From Gelatoporia subvermispora B (Eukaryota > Basidiomycota > Agaricomycetes > Polyporales > Gelatoporiaceae): a stretch of DNA of 64,000 nt. The stretch lies in NCBI GenBank assembly GCA_000320605.2, contig KB445791.1, positions 452,272 to 516,271 on the forward strand. Direction: 5' to 3'. A program made the position numbers and the translations under genes. The notes below the pieces were generated by a model. It made no database searches and had not been told where the DNA came from. It saw only the letters and a program-made list of their open reading frames with translations. Below, in pieces: positions 24,032 through 36,723 of the stretch (its first letter is position 1; each line of letters opens with the position of its first letter).

Positions 24032-24630
24032 TCTGGATGGCAATGCACGGCGGGGGTACTTCTAGACGGGCGAGCAAGCAGGTTTGCGTCATGATAATTT
24101 TGGCTATCTCAGGAATATGTCATCGGGCCGATCCATCATGTACTTCTATACACTATTTGCGCTTCTCAATGATAGAACCTGCCACTGCGCGTCTGACCTG
24201 AACCAGAAATATGATGTCCGTTCTCGCTCGGGGTTCTTTTCGCCCATCTCCGCGTCAGTCGACGGAAGCAAGTCCACCACACTCTCCGGCGCAGTGGGAG
24301 CCATCACTTCACGTTCAACCGATGTATTCTCGACGACCAATAGACGACAACCTATACGTAGGGTACCTGACGCGACACACACGCTGCTCAAGCTCGCTGA
24401 GTCACAAAGGAGTGGACAGGAAAAAGACATCCAGTGATTCCCAAGAGAGATTACGACATTCCAGACCGTGGTTAGGTAGAACGAACGAGAGTGTTAGAAG
24501 ATCCGATTTCGTGATATTCCAGAGAGAGCAGAACAAGATGCGACACGTATGGGTACGGGTATGGACAGGTAGAAGTACAAGGTAGTGAGAAGAACATACA
24601 TCGAACATGAGACAAGAAGCCATGGCGCCC
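24032..24630. other. Convergent 3' spacer
   Basis: This 0.6-kb stretch lies between the stops of the WOPR gene and the transporter. Open frames here are short, lie on both strands and resemble no family; nothing else is seen. Confidence 0.4.
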
Positions 24631-25594
24631 TTAGTCGACCCGCTTCGGGATGTCGCCGAGTGGTAGCCGGAAGTAGCTCTCGGACGGGACAAGGAGCTGG
24701 GCAGTGCCGACATAGAATGCAATGAACGCGGTAATGATGCCGAGTGCGCCGCCTGCCTTGCCGCACGCATCGGCAGTAGTCGTTACGAATTTGGCTGCAA
24801 ACGAGGCTCGCGTCAGCATCGGCGTAATCTCGCACACCCTGAAACACTCACAGATCCCCAGCAGCAGGAAGGTCAAGGTCAGGAAGAAGAATAGAGCGAT
24901 CAGCCCGATGTTCCTGCGGAGCGAGGCAATGCTACAAATCGTTCGATGTCAGGATCCGGCCGCCTCACATCGCATCGCGGACGAAAATACGCACAAGAGC
25001 AAGAAGGTGATGATAAACCATGTCATGAGATAGATGCCGACTGCATGGTTGAGCTCGACATCGCTAGTATACGCGGCGCCGATGCCCGAGCCGGGGATGT
25101 AAATCGTCGCGAACGACATCCAGAATCCGCCATACATCGTAAACGCTGCAATGCGATAGGCCGCGATCAGCCAGGTATTCCAAATTAGGCATAGGCCGCC
25201 GTGCGGAGGGGGGATTGGCACCCCGCGCCCCACGCCGGCCGGGGGAAGAAAACTCACCCGTCGCGCCGAAACTGTTCGCGCACGCGAATTCCCACATGCC
25301 CGCGACGAACTGCGCCAGCCCGCCCACGAAGAGCGCCATGCCCACTACGGCGTTGGGCGTGGAGATCCCCCGCACCTGGACGTTGTACATCGACAGGATC
25401 AACGTCGTCGACGCGAAGCCAAAGAGGCCGCTGCGGACAGCAATCAGTCATCGCCATCTGATGATGTTGCAGGGCACGTACAGAGGGCCCGGGTTGCCCA
25501 GAGGTCGCAGGCCAGAGTTGTTGTAGCCGCCGAAGGCCTGCTGGGGGCTGCGCGCATCGACGGTCCCGGTCTCTCCTTTCTCGAGGTGCGACAT
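24631..25594 (-). CDS. GPR1/FUN34/YaaH family acetate transporter
   Basis: This is a six-helix plasma-membrane protein of the family that includes Ato/Ady2 acetate carriers. The start is ATG at 25592-25594 (MSHLEKGETGTVDARSPQQA). The family hallmark N-P-x-P-L-G-L-F is present as NPGPL joined over an intron (about 25435-25490) to GLFGFASTTLIL. Helices follow with GMALFVGGLAQFVAGMWEFA and then a GFWMSFATIYIPG segment near 25100. The last helix is GIITAFIAFYVGTAQLL, ending IPKRVD-stop at 24631. Three or four short introns are present. Substrate (acetate, ammonium or other) cannot be told from the sequence alone. No coupling to the nearby genes is evident. Confidence 0.92.
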
Positions 25595-28350
25595 GATGAT
25601 GAATAGAATATAGATGAGATAGAGCAGCGGCGAGGAGAGGAAGAGAGGAAGGGGATGGCAAGACGAGGGATTGCAGCCCGCACAAAAAGAGCCGCGGGCG
25701 TCCTTATGAAGTTGGATTATGTAAGCGCATCATGCGGCCGGCTAGGCGTTTTGGGTTAGCGGCCCGTGCGCACGGCGAGCGCGACACAGCGTCTAGATCG
25801 AGCATGATCCAGATGACAGGTCACAGGAACAGGCGATGGGGTCGGGGATGGGACGCGAGACAGCCGTGGATGAGACAACGGGGGCGCCACGCAGCGCTAG
25901 ACGGTGTGAACGGAAGAGCCGTGAGATCGAGGGGTCGTCGTGTGGTCGCCCCCTATGTCGAGGGTAATTGCGACGGTGCAAGCGTGCGAGGGGAACGGAT
26001 GTGCGAACAAGGAAGTATCGTCACATTGTTCGGCACGAACATACATGCGAGGCTAAGGCGAACATTAGGCTGGCGAGTAGTGGAGGCTTGAATGGGTCAG
26101 ACATGGACCAGGCGAGGATGACTGGTGCGGCTTACCTCGACCACGGTCAGATGGACGGCGACACAACTCCCCGCCCACAACCAAGTGCCTATGGACACAC
26201 AACCCAGACCTAGAGCCAAGATGATGTTCGGCGGTGGCTGGCGGTTGTAGTCTTGATGGCGGCGACCGCCCGATCGTCACCAGATGCTTATCGTCAGAGC
26301 ACGACAGGACATGTTCATGAGGACTTCATCGTTTCCAGGAACGCGGATCACCAAGGCGTGAAACAGCGCGAGTATGCAGGGAGGCGACAGTGGGCAGGAG
26401 GGGAGTGAATGGCGACATGTAATCGGTACCGTGCCGGGACAGGGCAGCTCTTATAAGAGACGGCGCTGGCGAGCAACGTCGGCGTGACCAGTCAAAGAGC
26501 CTAATCACAAGGGTGCCGACAGGCCTTCAGCGGCCAATCACAGCTGCACCTGACGTCCGCCGACCGTCGAATATGGCGATTAGCTTCAGTATTTGATTCA
26601 TGAGAATGTAGTACGGTGTTTCAGGACATATGAGACCGAGCTAGCTTTGTCCAAGACTGAGCTTGAGGGCTAAGGTCGTTGAGAGAACCGGTCATGCGCG
26701 CCGGAGTCAGACGGGCATCGCACGAAAGTGCGCGTATAGAAAAGGAGACACCCTTCCAGAAGAGGGGCAGGCGAGGCGACGAGGCAAGTGGGCGCCGGCA
26801 TTTCCTAATGCGACGACCCTGAGGTGCGACACGTTGGTGGCTGGTCAGCGCGTCGAGCGAACAAGCAAATTCCCGACCGAGCAAGAATGGGAGTCGCTGT
26901 GGTTGCGTGGTGATGGTATTGCACGTTTGTATGGATTGGTATCATTTGGAACAGAGACTGCGACAGAGATGGTGGTACGTGTGGGAAGTGCGCTTGATAT
27001 CGTCGTCGACGTGTTAGACATATCAGTGGAAGAGGTCCACATCCTGACAAAGTTCAGAGATACGAACGACAGGTTGAGGAGATGCTTGCAGCTTGGGCCA
27101 AGAGCAGAGATGTATCCGTGAGGCGGACTTAGAGTGGTGGGCGCTTAGCGCGCCACGAGCGGGCTTGCAACGCACTGTAACAGATAGCATGGTTGAGGAG
27201 GGCTTCAATGAATGTTGAGGTGTCTTGAGCATCGGTAACGTTGAAGTGGCGCAGTGGGGGACTGGTAGTGCCAGAAGGAGATTGGACAGACCAAGTATAA
27301 ACCGTACACGATCAAGGTCTACCCATTCAGACGGATGAGGTCTCGACAGCCGCGCAATTCTCCTGGCAACAACCGCATCGCTGCTTCCTCCCGCCTTATT
27401 CCAATCTTGCATAGGAAATTTTGAGAAGCCACGATTACGTTCCCGAGGGCGCACACCTCTAGCGGAGCATCATCCCAGAGCAGTCCTAGACGCACACCGA
27501 GGCCAGCAAGCACCAATCCCAGTCCTGGGGCGAAATCCAGAGCGCAACGCAGAATCAGAGCAGCATACGGGCAGCATGATGGCAGTCGAAAGGAAAGAAG
27601 AGACCGCGCACCCGCAACATATAACTCGCAGTGCCCGCCACACCTTCGGCCGTCGGACGCGACGGAGGCTGTAGGTCCAGCGCGGCCTGGTCCTAACCGA
27701 CCCGATTGGGAGCAACCTAAGTCCGTCGCGACGCGCCCGTCCTCCCTCCCTCTCCCTTCTCCATCCGTCCTCCAGAGTTCTTCAAAAATGCGCAGAGATG
27801 GTAGCTGGGGAAATTTGGGAACGTCCTGACCCGTCGGTAGAGAAAAATAGCTTGCTGAATAGGCGACGCTGCCCCGTTCGGAGGCTGGCAGGCCTTGCGG
27901 AGCGCCGAAAGCCACCCGAAATCTGCTTAGCTAAGCCTTGATGCATGCGTGGTTACCACGTGCTGCCTCCGATTCCTACCGACTGCTATTCGCATCACGT
28001 GAACCAGCGCGAATTCCCATCGCTGTGCTATGCACGATTGCAGCCAGAAAGCGAAGTGAGCACGGACAAAAGGCATGCTAGGCATCACCTGTATTTTTGC
28101 TGGTATGAGGGTCGACACGATCAGCCAGACTTCATGGGATACCGCCAGCACGCTTAGATCACGTGCGCCACCTCTCACACGTACGGGCGCTCATACGGTT
28201 CCAGCTCTGAGCGCGAGCTCTCCTGCTCGCTCTGGATCGTGTCTGTACCCACCAAATACCAACTGTTCCACCTGACTCATATCTCCCGAATCAGTGTTAA
28301 ATCACGCGTGTTGTTTAACATCTTTGCTCTGTTCAACTCTGATTCAGAAT
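25595..28350. other. Large gene-poor spacer
   Basis: This 2.75-kb stretch lies between the divergent transporter and NAT9 genes. The longer frames begin at non-ATG codons (for example 26663 plus, 27915 minus), overlap on both strands and show no domain. A TATA-like palindrome, CTTATAAGAG, lies at about 26451-26460, and a CT-rich tract at about 27738-27770. No RNA gene or repeat was recognised. Confidence 0.4.
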
Positions 28351-29278
<928 letters not shown>

Positions 29279-30852
29279 GAGGTGTGTCCCAGGGCACTGT
29301 TTTTGTGATTGACTAATTGAGCATTGGGACCAAAGGAATAAGATAGGATTTCAGCGGTCCTTGGGAGTCGTTGCTTGTAACAATATTTGCACGCATGGTT
29401 TTCGCACGCGACTCGGAACCTTGCGCAAGCGATCACAGACTACCAAGGCTCAAAGCTTGACCCAACATACATTAGAGGTATGCCGGCAGCTGAATTAACC
29501 GCTAAGAACGTCTGCTTTACAAACTGAAAACGTCACCCTCACTCTCTTGGATCATCCCGGTATTTATTCGCTACGCCCGTTATACTTTCAAAGAAGGGCT
29601 CCTCGTGGCAATCCGCCACTCCCGCGAACGCCACATCCATGGGTTCTTACACAGGACAGCAGATCCGCCGATATCTAATGAACTGTCTCGCCTCTTCCAT
29701 GGCAATTTGTTACCCATTCATTGATCGAGACAGGTCTAAGTCCGGACGAGCCGAGGGGGAAGAGGTCGAGATCGGAGGTACTACTGCCGCTATATAAGAG
29801 CACCAAGAACGTAACGCCGAACTTGCTCTTTTCTTAGAATCTTTCTTCTTCAACGCTTGAATCGCTACGTACTCACTCGTTCACATCCCCAGCTCGATTA
29901 GCCAAGACAGGTTCCTTAGTGGCAGCGGCTGGTGCTATCTCTGTCCTCATCGTATCAGAGGTCTGGCGCCGTGGATTTTCGGTGACGCCCAAGGTTACAC
30001 TATCTCTCTATGCAGTATACTCGCCTGGCACGCGTCGTACGTTACTTCCCAACCCTTCACTTGCTCCGACGGTGTGTGGGGCGGGGGCATCATCGAAGCG
30101 ATGGTTATGATTCCGGGGTGCTCTAGCGGGAGGCCGCGGCCCGCCTGCTCCCAAGCGGAGGCGGACAGACGCGAGCAAGGACCGCAAGGGCTCAAGGGCA
30201 TGTTTGAGGAACCTGTTCGGGTCTGTTCCATTCCCAAGCTCTGTCCTTGGTATTCAATTCTGATGATACGTCGCAGATTCTAGAGGTGCTCGAGACCGCA
30301 GGCTCGCGAACAAGTAGGAATTTCTGGTCACCAGATGATGTCGAGGGTTATGCCGGAACATACCATTTTAGGTAAATAGTTCCTCCCGCGGCGCTCACCT
30401 TCACGCGGAGATCACGAGCTCGCTCACATCCATTGGTAGAGATCCCGCAGACTGTTCGGATCTCTGGTATCTGGTTTTCTATCGCGAACATGCTGCATGA
30501 GAATGGAACCTCGTGCTGACGAACCTGCGCAGTTGCGACATTCCGGTTAGAATGTGGTGGGCCGGATGATGGGTTGTGCATTCGCACGCCCCTCTTGCCA
30601 TAGGAGCCTGCGCCACAAGCGCGCTCGGACGCGTCTACAGAACAGTCGTATTTCACTTCCCTGCCATCGACTGTCGTCCAGTGCCAAGGTGTGTTGTTGT
30701 ATTATGTCGGCGGGCGCAAGTGCTACTAGCGCAGGCACGCGGACGGGCCTCGAGCTGCGGGGCATGTATGAGCTGAGGGAGAGATCGAATATGGCTCATC
30801 TGACCCAGACAAGAGCGAAGCGGCTCCCGTCTGTCTCCCATATGGGCAACCA

Positions 30853-30870
30853 GCATGCACACGTGTCCAC
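30853..30870 (+). promoter_or_regulatory. Conserved 18-bp CACGTG block, copy 1
   Basis: GCATGCACACGTGTCCAC lies 206 bp upstream of the first aldehyde dehydrogenase ATG. The same 18 bases occur at 33643-33660 upstream of the second gene, although the surrounding sequence has diverged. It contains the palindromic CACGTG core bound by bHLH-type factors. Conservation against a diverged background suggests function. Confidence 0.6.
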
Positions 30871-30974
30871 TTCCCCGCAGACGCAACCACTGCCTTCAGT
30901 GTCATTAGCCCTGACGTCCTCACCCGATGCGAATACACGCTTTCCCGCCGCGATGGCGCCCGGAACGCCGATCC

Positions 30975-30986
30975 CACATAAGTATA
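30975..30986 (+). promoter_or_regulatory. Shared core-promoter block, copy 1
   Basis: CACATAAGTATA lies 84 bp upstream of the ATG. The identical 12 bases occur exactly 84 bp upstream of the second gene (33740-33751). It includes a TATA-like core and probably marks the core promoter. Confidence 0.55.
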
Positions 30987-31058
30987 ACCTTTCGCTAGTG
31001 TGTGGGGTATAGGGAACTTGCATCCCATCCTCCTCGCCGACCCACATATCCACTCAGC

Positions 31059-32944
31059 ATGCCGTCAACTTTCGACTACACCTGGGACACTCCTGTCTAC
31101 AAGGGTAGTACCTCCTTCTCTACCGGTCTCTACATTGGCGGCAAGTTCGTCGATGGATCCAACAAGACCACCATTGAGTACGCCCCTCACGTGTTACGCT
31201 TCGGCCGTCGATAGACTCTGATCCTCGCACGCAGCGTGATCAACCCTTCGACTGGCAAGGTGATCACGAAGATCGCCGAGGGTACACCCAAGGACGTCGA
31301 CATTGCCGTAGCCGCTGCGCAGAAGGCGTACGAAACTGTCTGGGGTCTGAACTGCCCTGGAAATGAGCGCGGCCGCCTCCTCAACAAGCTTGCCGATCTC
31401 ATGGACATACACCGCGACGAGTACGCCGCGGTTGAGGCGCTCGACAACGGCAAGACATTCAATTGGGCGAAGAACGCCGACCTGGGGCTCTGTATCGACA
31501 CCATCCGGTACTACGCAGGGTGGGCAGACAAGATTCACGGGAGCACCATCGAGACGTCCGAGGACAAGCTCAACTACACCCGGCACGAGCCAATCGGTGT
31601 TGTCGGCCAGATCATTCCTTGGAACTTCCCCCGTCAGTCTTCTATTCCATCTCTCCCGCTATCTCCTATCGTCTGTTATCGAAGGCACATGGGCGCGAGA
31701 GCTGACAAGTGCGCGCAGTGATGATGGTATGCTGGAAGATCGGTCCGGCTCTCGCGACTGGCAACGCCATCGTTCTCAAGCCCTCCGAGTTCACGCCCCT
31801 CACCGCGCTTCTCACCGCGAAACTTATCGATGAGGCCGGCTTCCCCCCGGGTGTCGTCAATATCGTCAACGGCTACGGCAGCACAGTCGGCCAGGCGATC
31901 GCCGAGCACATGCACATCGAGAAGGTGCGCTCATCGCCATTCCTTCCAGCGTCCTGGGTGATCCGATCACGTGGTTCTGACATTCACAATGCAGGTTGCG
32001 TTCACCGGTAGCACGCTTGTCGGGCGGAAGGTCATGGAAGCGGCTGCGAAATCCAACCTGAAGAAGGTCACACTCGAGCTGGGCGGCAAGAGCCCGAGCA
32101 TCGTCTTCGACGATGCGGACCTCAGTGTCGCCGTCGAGTGGGCGGCGCACGGAATCTAGTGAGCAGCACCCAGTGCCCCATCTCGGTCCGGCGAGCCGGA
32201 TACTAATATGTGATCGCACGCAGCTTCAACCATGGTCAGACATGCTGCGCGGGTTCGCGTATCTTCGTGCACGAGAAGATCTACGACACGTTCCTGCATA
32301 AGTTCACCGAGAAGAGCAAGTCGCTCAAGGTTGGCGACCCCTTCGCGCTAGACTCGTTCCAGGGCCCGCAAGTGTCCGAGATCCAGTTCAACGTATGTTC
32401 CCCGCCTCCTCTCCTTACACGTCGTGGAGGACTGACCCTCTCCCTGTAGCGCATCATGGGTTACATCGACTCCGGCAAGCAGGAAGGCGCGACTCTGCAC
32501 ATGGGCGGACACCGCATCGGGACCGAGGGCTACTTCATCTCGCCGACGATCTTCACGGATGTGCGCCCGGAGATGCGCATCGTGCGCGAGGAGATCTTCG
32601 GGCCCGTCGGCGTCATCATCAAGTTCAAGGACGACGACGACATCATCCACCAGGCAAACGACACGGTGTACGGCCTTGCGGCCGCCCTGTTCACGACGAA
32701 CGTCAAGCGCGCGATCAAGACCGCACACGCGCTCCACGCGGGCACCGTCTGGGTCAACTGCTCGAATACGCTCTATGCGAATGTGCCGTTTGGCGGGTAC
32801 AAGCAGTCGGGCATTGGCCGCGAGCTCGGCGAGTATGCGCTGTCCAAGTGAGTGATCTGGTGTCTCTTTTCTGACCGGGCGTGGCTGACGTGTACGTCCT
32901 GCAGCTACACCAACGTTAAGGCGATCCAGATCAATATCGCCTAA
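31059..32944 (+). CDS. NAD(P)+-dependent aldehyde dehydrogenase, tandem copy 1
   Basis: This enzyme oxidises aldehydes to acids. The start is ATG at 31059 ([20 protein letters not shown]). Seen in order: [12 protein letters not shown] (about 31595), the general-base glutamate in [11 protein letters not shown] (about 32070), the catalytic cysteine in [13 protein letters not shown] (about 32235) and [13 protein letters not shown] (about 32590). The end is AIQINIA-stop at 32944. Six or seven short introns are present at the same places as in copy 2. Length (about 500 residues) is normal for the ALDH2-like class. Third codon positions are strongly GC rich, unlike copy 2, which suggests selection for high expression. 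Physiological aldehyde not known. Confidence 0.95.
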
Positions 32945-33334
32945 AGGTTCGTTCTTTACTTATGTGGGAAGAAGTTCGGCGCTGGGACATACTGTACCGA
33001 TAACTTACTTGCGCCTGGCTGTATGACTAGTAAAACAATCGAAGCCCGAATCTTGCGTCGAACCCCATCGTTGTGAGTTCGGAGTCGCCTGACCCGCAGT
33101 GAATTGGCAAACGCATCGCGCCGCGCACAGAGATCAATATACTTTGAAACAACACAGTTACCCTCTCTGGTAAAGGATAATCAGGCTCTGTCAATACCCA
33201 GTGATCGGGCCCCATCTGCCTGCATGCTCTACATACTCAGGTATAGAACAGGCTTGTTCAGACTTTCGGAGAGCGTTTTGGTTGCGAAATTGTATCTCCC
33301 TGATGATCATTGCTGTAAACCATAGGGTGGTGTA

Positions 33335-33405
33335 GCATTAATGGGGTAGTGGTAACCTGGGTCGTTGCCATCGACCCGCCGGGGGTTCGATTCCCCCTTA
33401 ATGCA
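33335..33405 (+). tRNA. tRNA-Gly (anticodon GCC)
   Basis: The sequence folds as a 71-nt tRNA. The acceptor stem is GCATTAA / TTAATGC (7 bp) and the D loop is TAGTGGTAA. The anticodon stem is GGTCG / CGACC with loop TTGCCAT (anticodon GCC), and the T arm is GGGGG-TTCGATT-CCCCC. The internal A box (TGGGGTAGTGG) and B box (GGTTCGATTCC) are present. It has no intron and A at the discriminator position. A run of six T follows. It lies between the two aldehyde dehydrogenases. Confidence 0.93.
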
Positions 33406-33428
33406 CTTATCTGGTGAGAACGCGACAC

Positions 33429-33434
33429 TTTTTT
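33429..33434 (+). terminator. Pol III terminator (T6)
   Basis: Six consecutive T, 23 nt after the end of the tRNA, fit the RNA polymerase III stop signal. Confidence 0.7.
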
Positions 33435-33642
33435 AGCTCGTTTAATATTTTTTGTCGGATCTGACGAAAATCAGGCCAATCTCTGGAATCTCTCTGACAT
33501 GTTTGGTATCCTACATCGCTACAATGTGATAGCTCAGTTTACAAACTGGAGATATGATGTCATTCTCTATCTCGCGGTGTGTCGACAGGATTCCACGCCT
33601 CACGGATCATCATGACGACAAAGTTATGCGTATGGGTACAGT

Positions 33643-33660
33643 GCATGCACACGTGTCCAC
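33643..33660 (+). promoter_or_regulatory. Conserved 18-bp CACGTG block, copy 2
   Basis: The same 18 bases as at 30853-30870, here 181 bp upstream of the second aldehyde dehydrogenase ATG. Confidence 0.6.
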
Positions 33661-33739
33661 TCTTGCAGCTACATTTAAGCCCTTCGCTGTCACTGGCTTT
33701 CTTATCTTTACAAATTTGCCGTCTAGACCCTTCATTGAA

Positions 33740-33751
33740 CACATAAGTATA
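33740..33751 (+). promoter_or_regulatory. Shared core-promoter block, copy 2
   Basis: CACATAAGTATA is 84 bp upstream of the ATG, the same distance as in copy 1. The following bases up to the ATG are also similar between the copies. Confidence 0.55.
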
Positions 33752-33823
33752 GCCCTGGTGGTATGTGGGCTATGGAACTTAGCATTCCCGTGTTCTCTCC
33801 ACTGATCTCTGCATCGACCTGCC

Positions 33824-35703
33824 ATGCCATCGACTTTCGAGTATACCTGGGATACCCCCGTCTATAAGGGTAGCACCTCCTTCTCTACCGGCCTCTACAT
33901 CAACGGCAAGTTTATCGATGGCTCTAACAACACCACTATCGAGTACGTACCTTCTCTATTCCTATCGTAGGCGCTGACTTCGTTGCCTGCACAGTGTTAT
34001 AAACCCCACAGATGGCAAAACCATCGCTAGTATCTCCGAAGGCACGCCCAAGGATGTCGATATTGCCGTCGACGCAGCGCAAAAGGCATACGACACCGTC
34101 TGGGGCCTGAACTGCCCTGGAAATGAGCGTGCACGTCTCCTAAACAAGCTCGCTGATCTCTTGATCGAACACTCTGACGAATTTGCTGCGTTAGAGGCGC
34201 TCGACAATGGCAAGACGTTCGGATGGGCAAAGAAGGCCGATCTTAGTATGAGTGTCGACGTTATTAGATACTACGCAGGATGGGCGGACAAAATTCACGG
34301 CAGTACCATCGAAACGTCCGAAGATAAGCTCAACTACACTCGGCACGAACCAATCGGTGTCGTCGGCCAGATCATTCCTTGGAATTTCCCTCGTGAGTTA
34401 TCTAGGACCCCTTTGACTCGGATTATGCTATCTTCCATTGCATGTCTTTGTCATGCAAGTACACACATATTGATGGCTGCGCTCAGTGATGATGATGTGC
34501 TGGAAGATCGGGCCGGCACTTGCCACTGGCAATACCATCGTTCTCAAACCCTCGGAATTCACGCCTCTCACCGCACTCTTGGCTGCAAAGTTGATCGACG
34601 AAGCCGGGTTCCCGCCGGGCGTCGTCAATGTTGTCAATGGCTATGGTGACACGGTCGGTCAGGCCATTGCCGAGCATATGCATATCGGGAAGGTTCGCTT
34701 CTCTACGCTCTTTCGGGGTGATTTCGAAACAACCGCAAGTATGTGGTCTAACGCCACAATAGGTTGCATTCACTGGTAGCACGCTCGTCGGACGGAAGAT
34801 TATGGTTGCAGCCGCCAAATCGAACTTGAAAAATGTAACACTTGAACTTGGTGGCAAAAGCCCTAGTATCATTTTCGACGACGCGGACCTCGACCTCGCA
34901 GTCGAGTGGGCCGCGCATGGGCTGTAGTGAGCAGCGTATATAGCAGCTTTTCAAGTAAGCTACTTATGCCGGCACCCAGCTTCAACCACGGTCAATCATG
35001 CTCTGCGGGTACACGTATTTACGTGCATGAAAATATCTACGACACATTCTTGCAGAAGTTTACCGAAAAGAGCATGTCGCTCAAGGTCGGGGATCCATTC
35101 GGGCAAGACACCTTTCAGGGCCCTCAAGTTTCGGAGAGGCAGTTTAAGGTGCATCGCCATTAGCACCCTGCGCATTCTAATTGAGGTAACATCCACATCC
35201 GTAGCGTGTAATGGACTACATCGAGTCCGGTAAGCAGGAGGGCGCGACGCTGCATTTGGGTGGACATCGCGTTGGGACAGAAGGTTATTTCATAACGCCG
35301 ACAATCTTCACGGATGTGCACCCAGAGATGCGTATCGTACGCGAGGAGATATTTGGCCCGGTCGGCGTCATTCTTAAGTTCAAGGACGACGACGACATCA
35401 TTCGCCAGGCGAATGACTCGGTGTACGGCCTCGCCGCTGGCGTATTTACATCGAATGTAAAGCGAGCGATCAAGACTGCGCATGCGCTCCACGCCGGGAC
35501 TGTCTGGGTGAACTGCTCGAACACGACCTATGCGAATGTTCCGTTTGGTGGGTATAAGCAGTCGGGCATTGGTCGCGAGCTCGGCGAGTACGCACTCGAC
35601 AAGTGAGTCATTATTTGGGAATTAAATGACTGAATATGTGTTGATGAGCGACATTCCTTGCAGCTACACCAACGTCAAGGCGATTCAAATCAACCTTGCT
35701 TGA
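33824..35703 (+). CDS. NAD(P)+-dependent aldehyde dehydrogenase, tandem copy 2
   Basis: This is a paralogue of the gene at 31059, opening [20 protein letters not shown] at ATG 33824. It keeps the general base in [11 protein letters not shown] (about 34840) and the catalytic cysteine in [13 protein letters not shown] (about 34995); the neighbouring Cys of copy 1 is Ser here. It ends AIQINLA-stop at 35703. Intron positions match copy 1. No frame damage was seen, so it should be active. Proteins differ at many conservative positions, and silent sites have diverged widely, with far more A/T at third positions. This suggests an old duplication with different expression levels. Both carry the same promoter blocks. 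Confidence 0.94.
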
Positions 35704-36127
35704 GCGTCGCTTTGCCACCAGTTAGGGAAGAAGTCGTAAATATCGGGACAATGATTTGTACGATTAGCGCATGAATGGAATCACGGAGCTTGGAAGCCTC
35801 TTTGTCAGTTTTGTGAAGCATGAGCTCCCTGACGTAGAATGTATATGTCTGTTGTCAAGTCGCTCGAGACTTATAATGTCTTCGGCATTCTTACTAAAGG
35901 ATTGTGCGTTCTCGAAAGCCGCATTCTGCTGTCCCCGACCTTTTGACTAATAAGAAAAATCTTCACCGACTATTGTCTCACAGGCTCCCGAGCTTGCACC
36001 AGTGACACTCGACAAGTTTCGGGAAAGTAAGCTGTGAATATGCTAATGCCGATTACTAGCTGCTGCATCGCGGAGATCAAACATGGATAGACTGTATTCT
36101 CCAATCATCACAATATCACAGCTCCAC
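35704..36127. other. Convergent 3' spacer
   Basis: About 420 bp between the stop of aldehyde dehydrogenase copy 2 and the stop of the first NTF2-like gene. No gene or repeat seen, apart from the edge of the tandem units near 36080. Confidence 0.4.
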
Positions 36128-36723
36128 CTAGGTGCTTGTGCTCGGTTGCTCGAGAGCAATCTCGTTGAGAACCGAGACCCGACGAGGGTCGGAGAGGCCG
36201 CCAGGAGGCTTCGGGACGGACGGGTCGTCGATGATGCTGATTCGGAAATTCGGTCAAAAGAGTGTATCAAGGGAAATACTCGAGGACTGACATCACGTTG
36301 AGAGACGAGTTCAGAGTGAGGGCCTGACTCCCCGTAGTCTCGGGGTCGGCCGGAACGGAGGCGCTGTAAAACAAGCCCACAGCTCCAACCTGACAAGGAC
36401 ATCCCTTCATTAGATATGTATGATCATAAGAAATGAATCCAGGGCCTCACGAATCCATTATCTGACTGGGGAACAGCCACCACATTGCTAAATGTGACGA
36501 TGGAGGACTGAAGGTTCGGGTTCTCGCCCTGGAGGCGCGTCTTATACTCGCTACGGGTAAGCGACTGGCCGTTCACGGTGATGGAAACGTTCTGCGAGAT
36601 GAAGTCATCGAAGGCCTCGTCGAAGTCCGCCTGGCTTGTCGCGCTGAAGATGCCCGAGATACGGCCCTCGACGTAGGGAATGAGCTGGGGCAGTACGGGA
36701 CCGGGACCAAAAGACAAGGACAT
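36128..36723 (-). CDS. Small NTF2-like protein, copy 1
   Basis: An unidentified family of about 165 residues. The start is ATG at 36721-36723 (MSLSFGPGPVLPQLIPYVEG), then TSQADFDEAFDDFISQNVSI and LQSSIVTFSNVVAVPQ. A first intron (about 36441-36380) leads into VGAVGLFYSASV. A second intron of 54 bp leads to IIIDDPSVPKPPGGLSDPRR, and the protein ends EQPSTST-stop at 36128. The alpha-beta pattern, with a helix then ADFDxAFDDFIS and long strands, suggests an NTF2-like fold; this is inference. No signal peptide or membrane helix. The C-terminal tail is shorter than in copies 2 and 3. TATA box CTTATATA (plus strand) at 36794-36801. Confidence 0.75.

Larger units (their letters stand above)
29279..31058 (+). 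other. Spacer upstream of the first aldehyde dehydrogenase
   Basis: About 1.8 kb without a recognised gene. It contains a well-formed TATA box (TATATAAG, 29791-29798) followed by a CT-rich leader-like stretch, but no matching long ORF downstream. The 3' part holds the promoter blocks of the aldehyde dehydrogenase. Confidence 0.4.

Noticed and set aside
26663..27121. Plus-strand frame of 152 codons
   Set aside because: It begins with TTG, has no ATG near its start, no recognisable domain and competing frames on the other strand.
27319..27915. Minus-strand frame of 198 codons
   Set aside because: It begins with GTG, has low-complexity Gly/Leu/Arg content and no family likeness; probably chance in GC-rich DNA.
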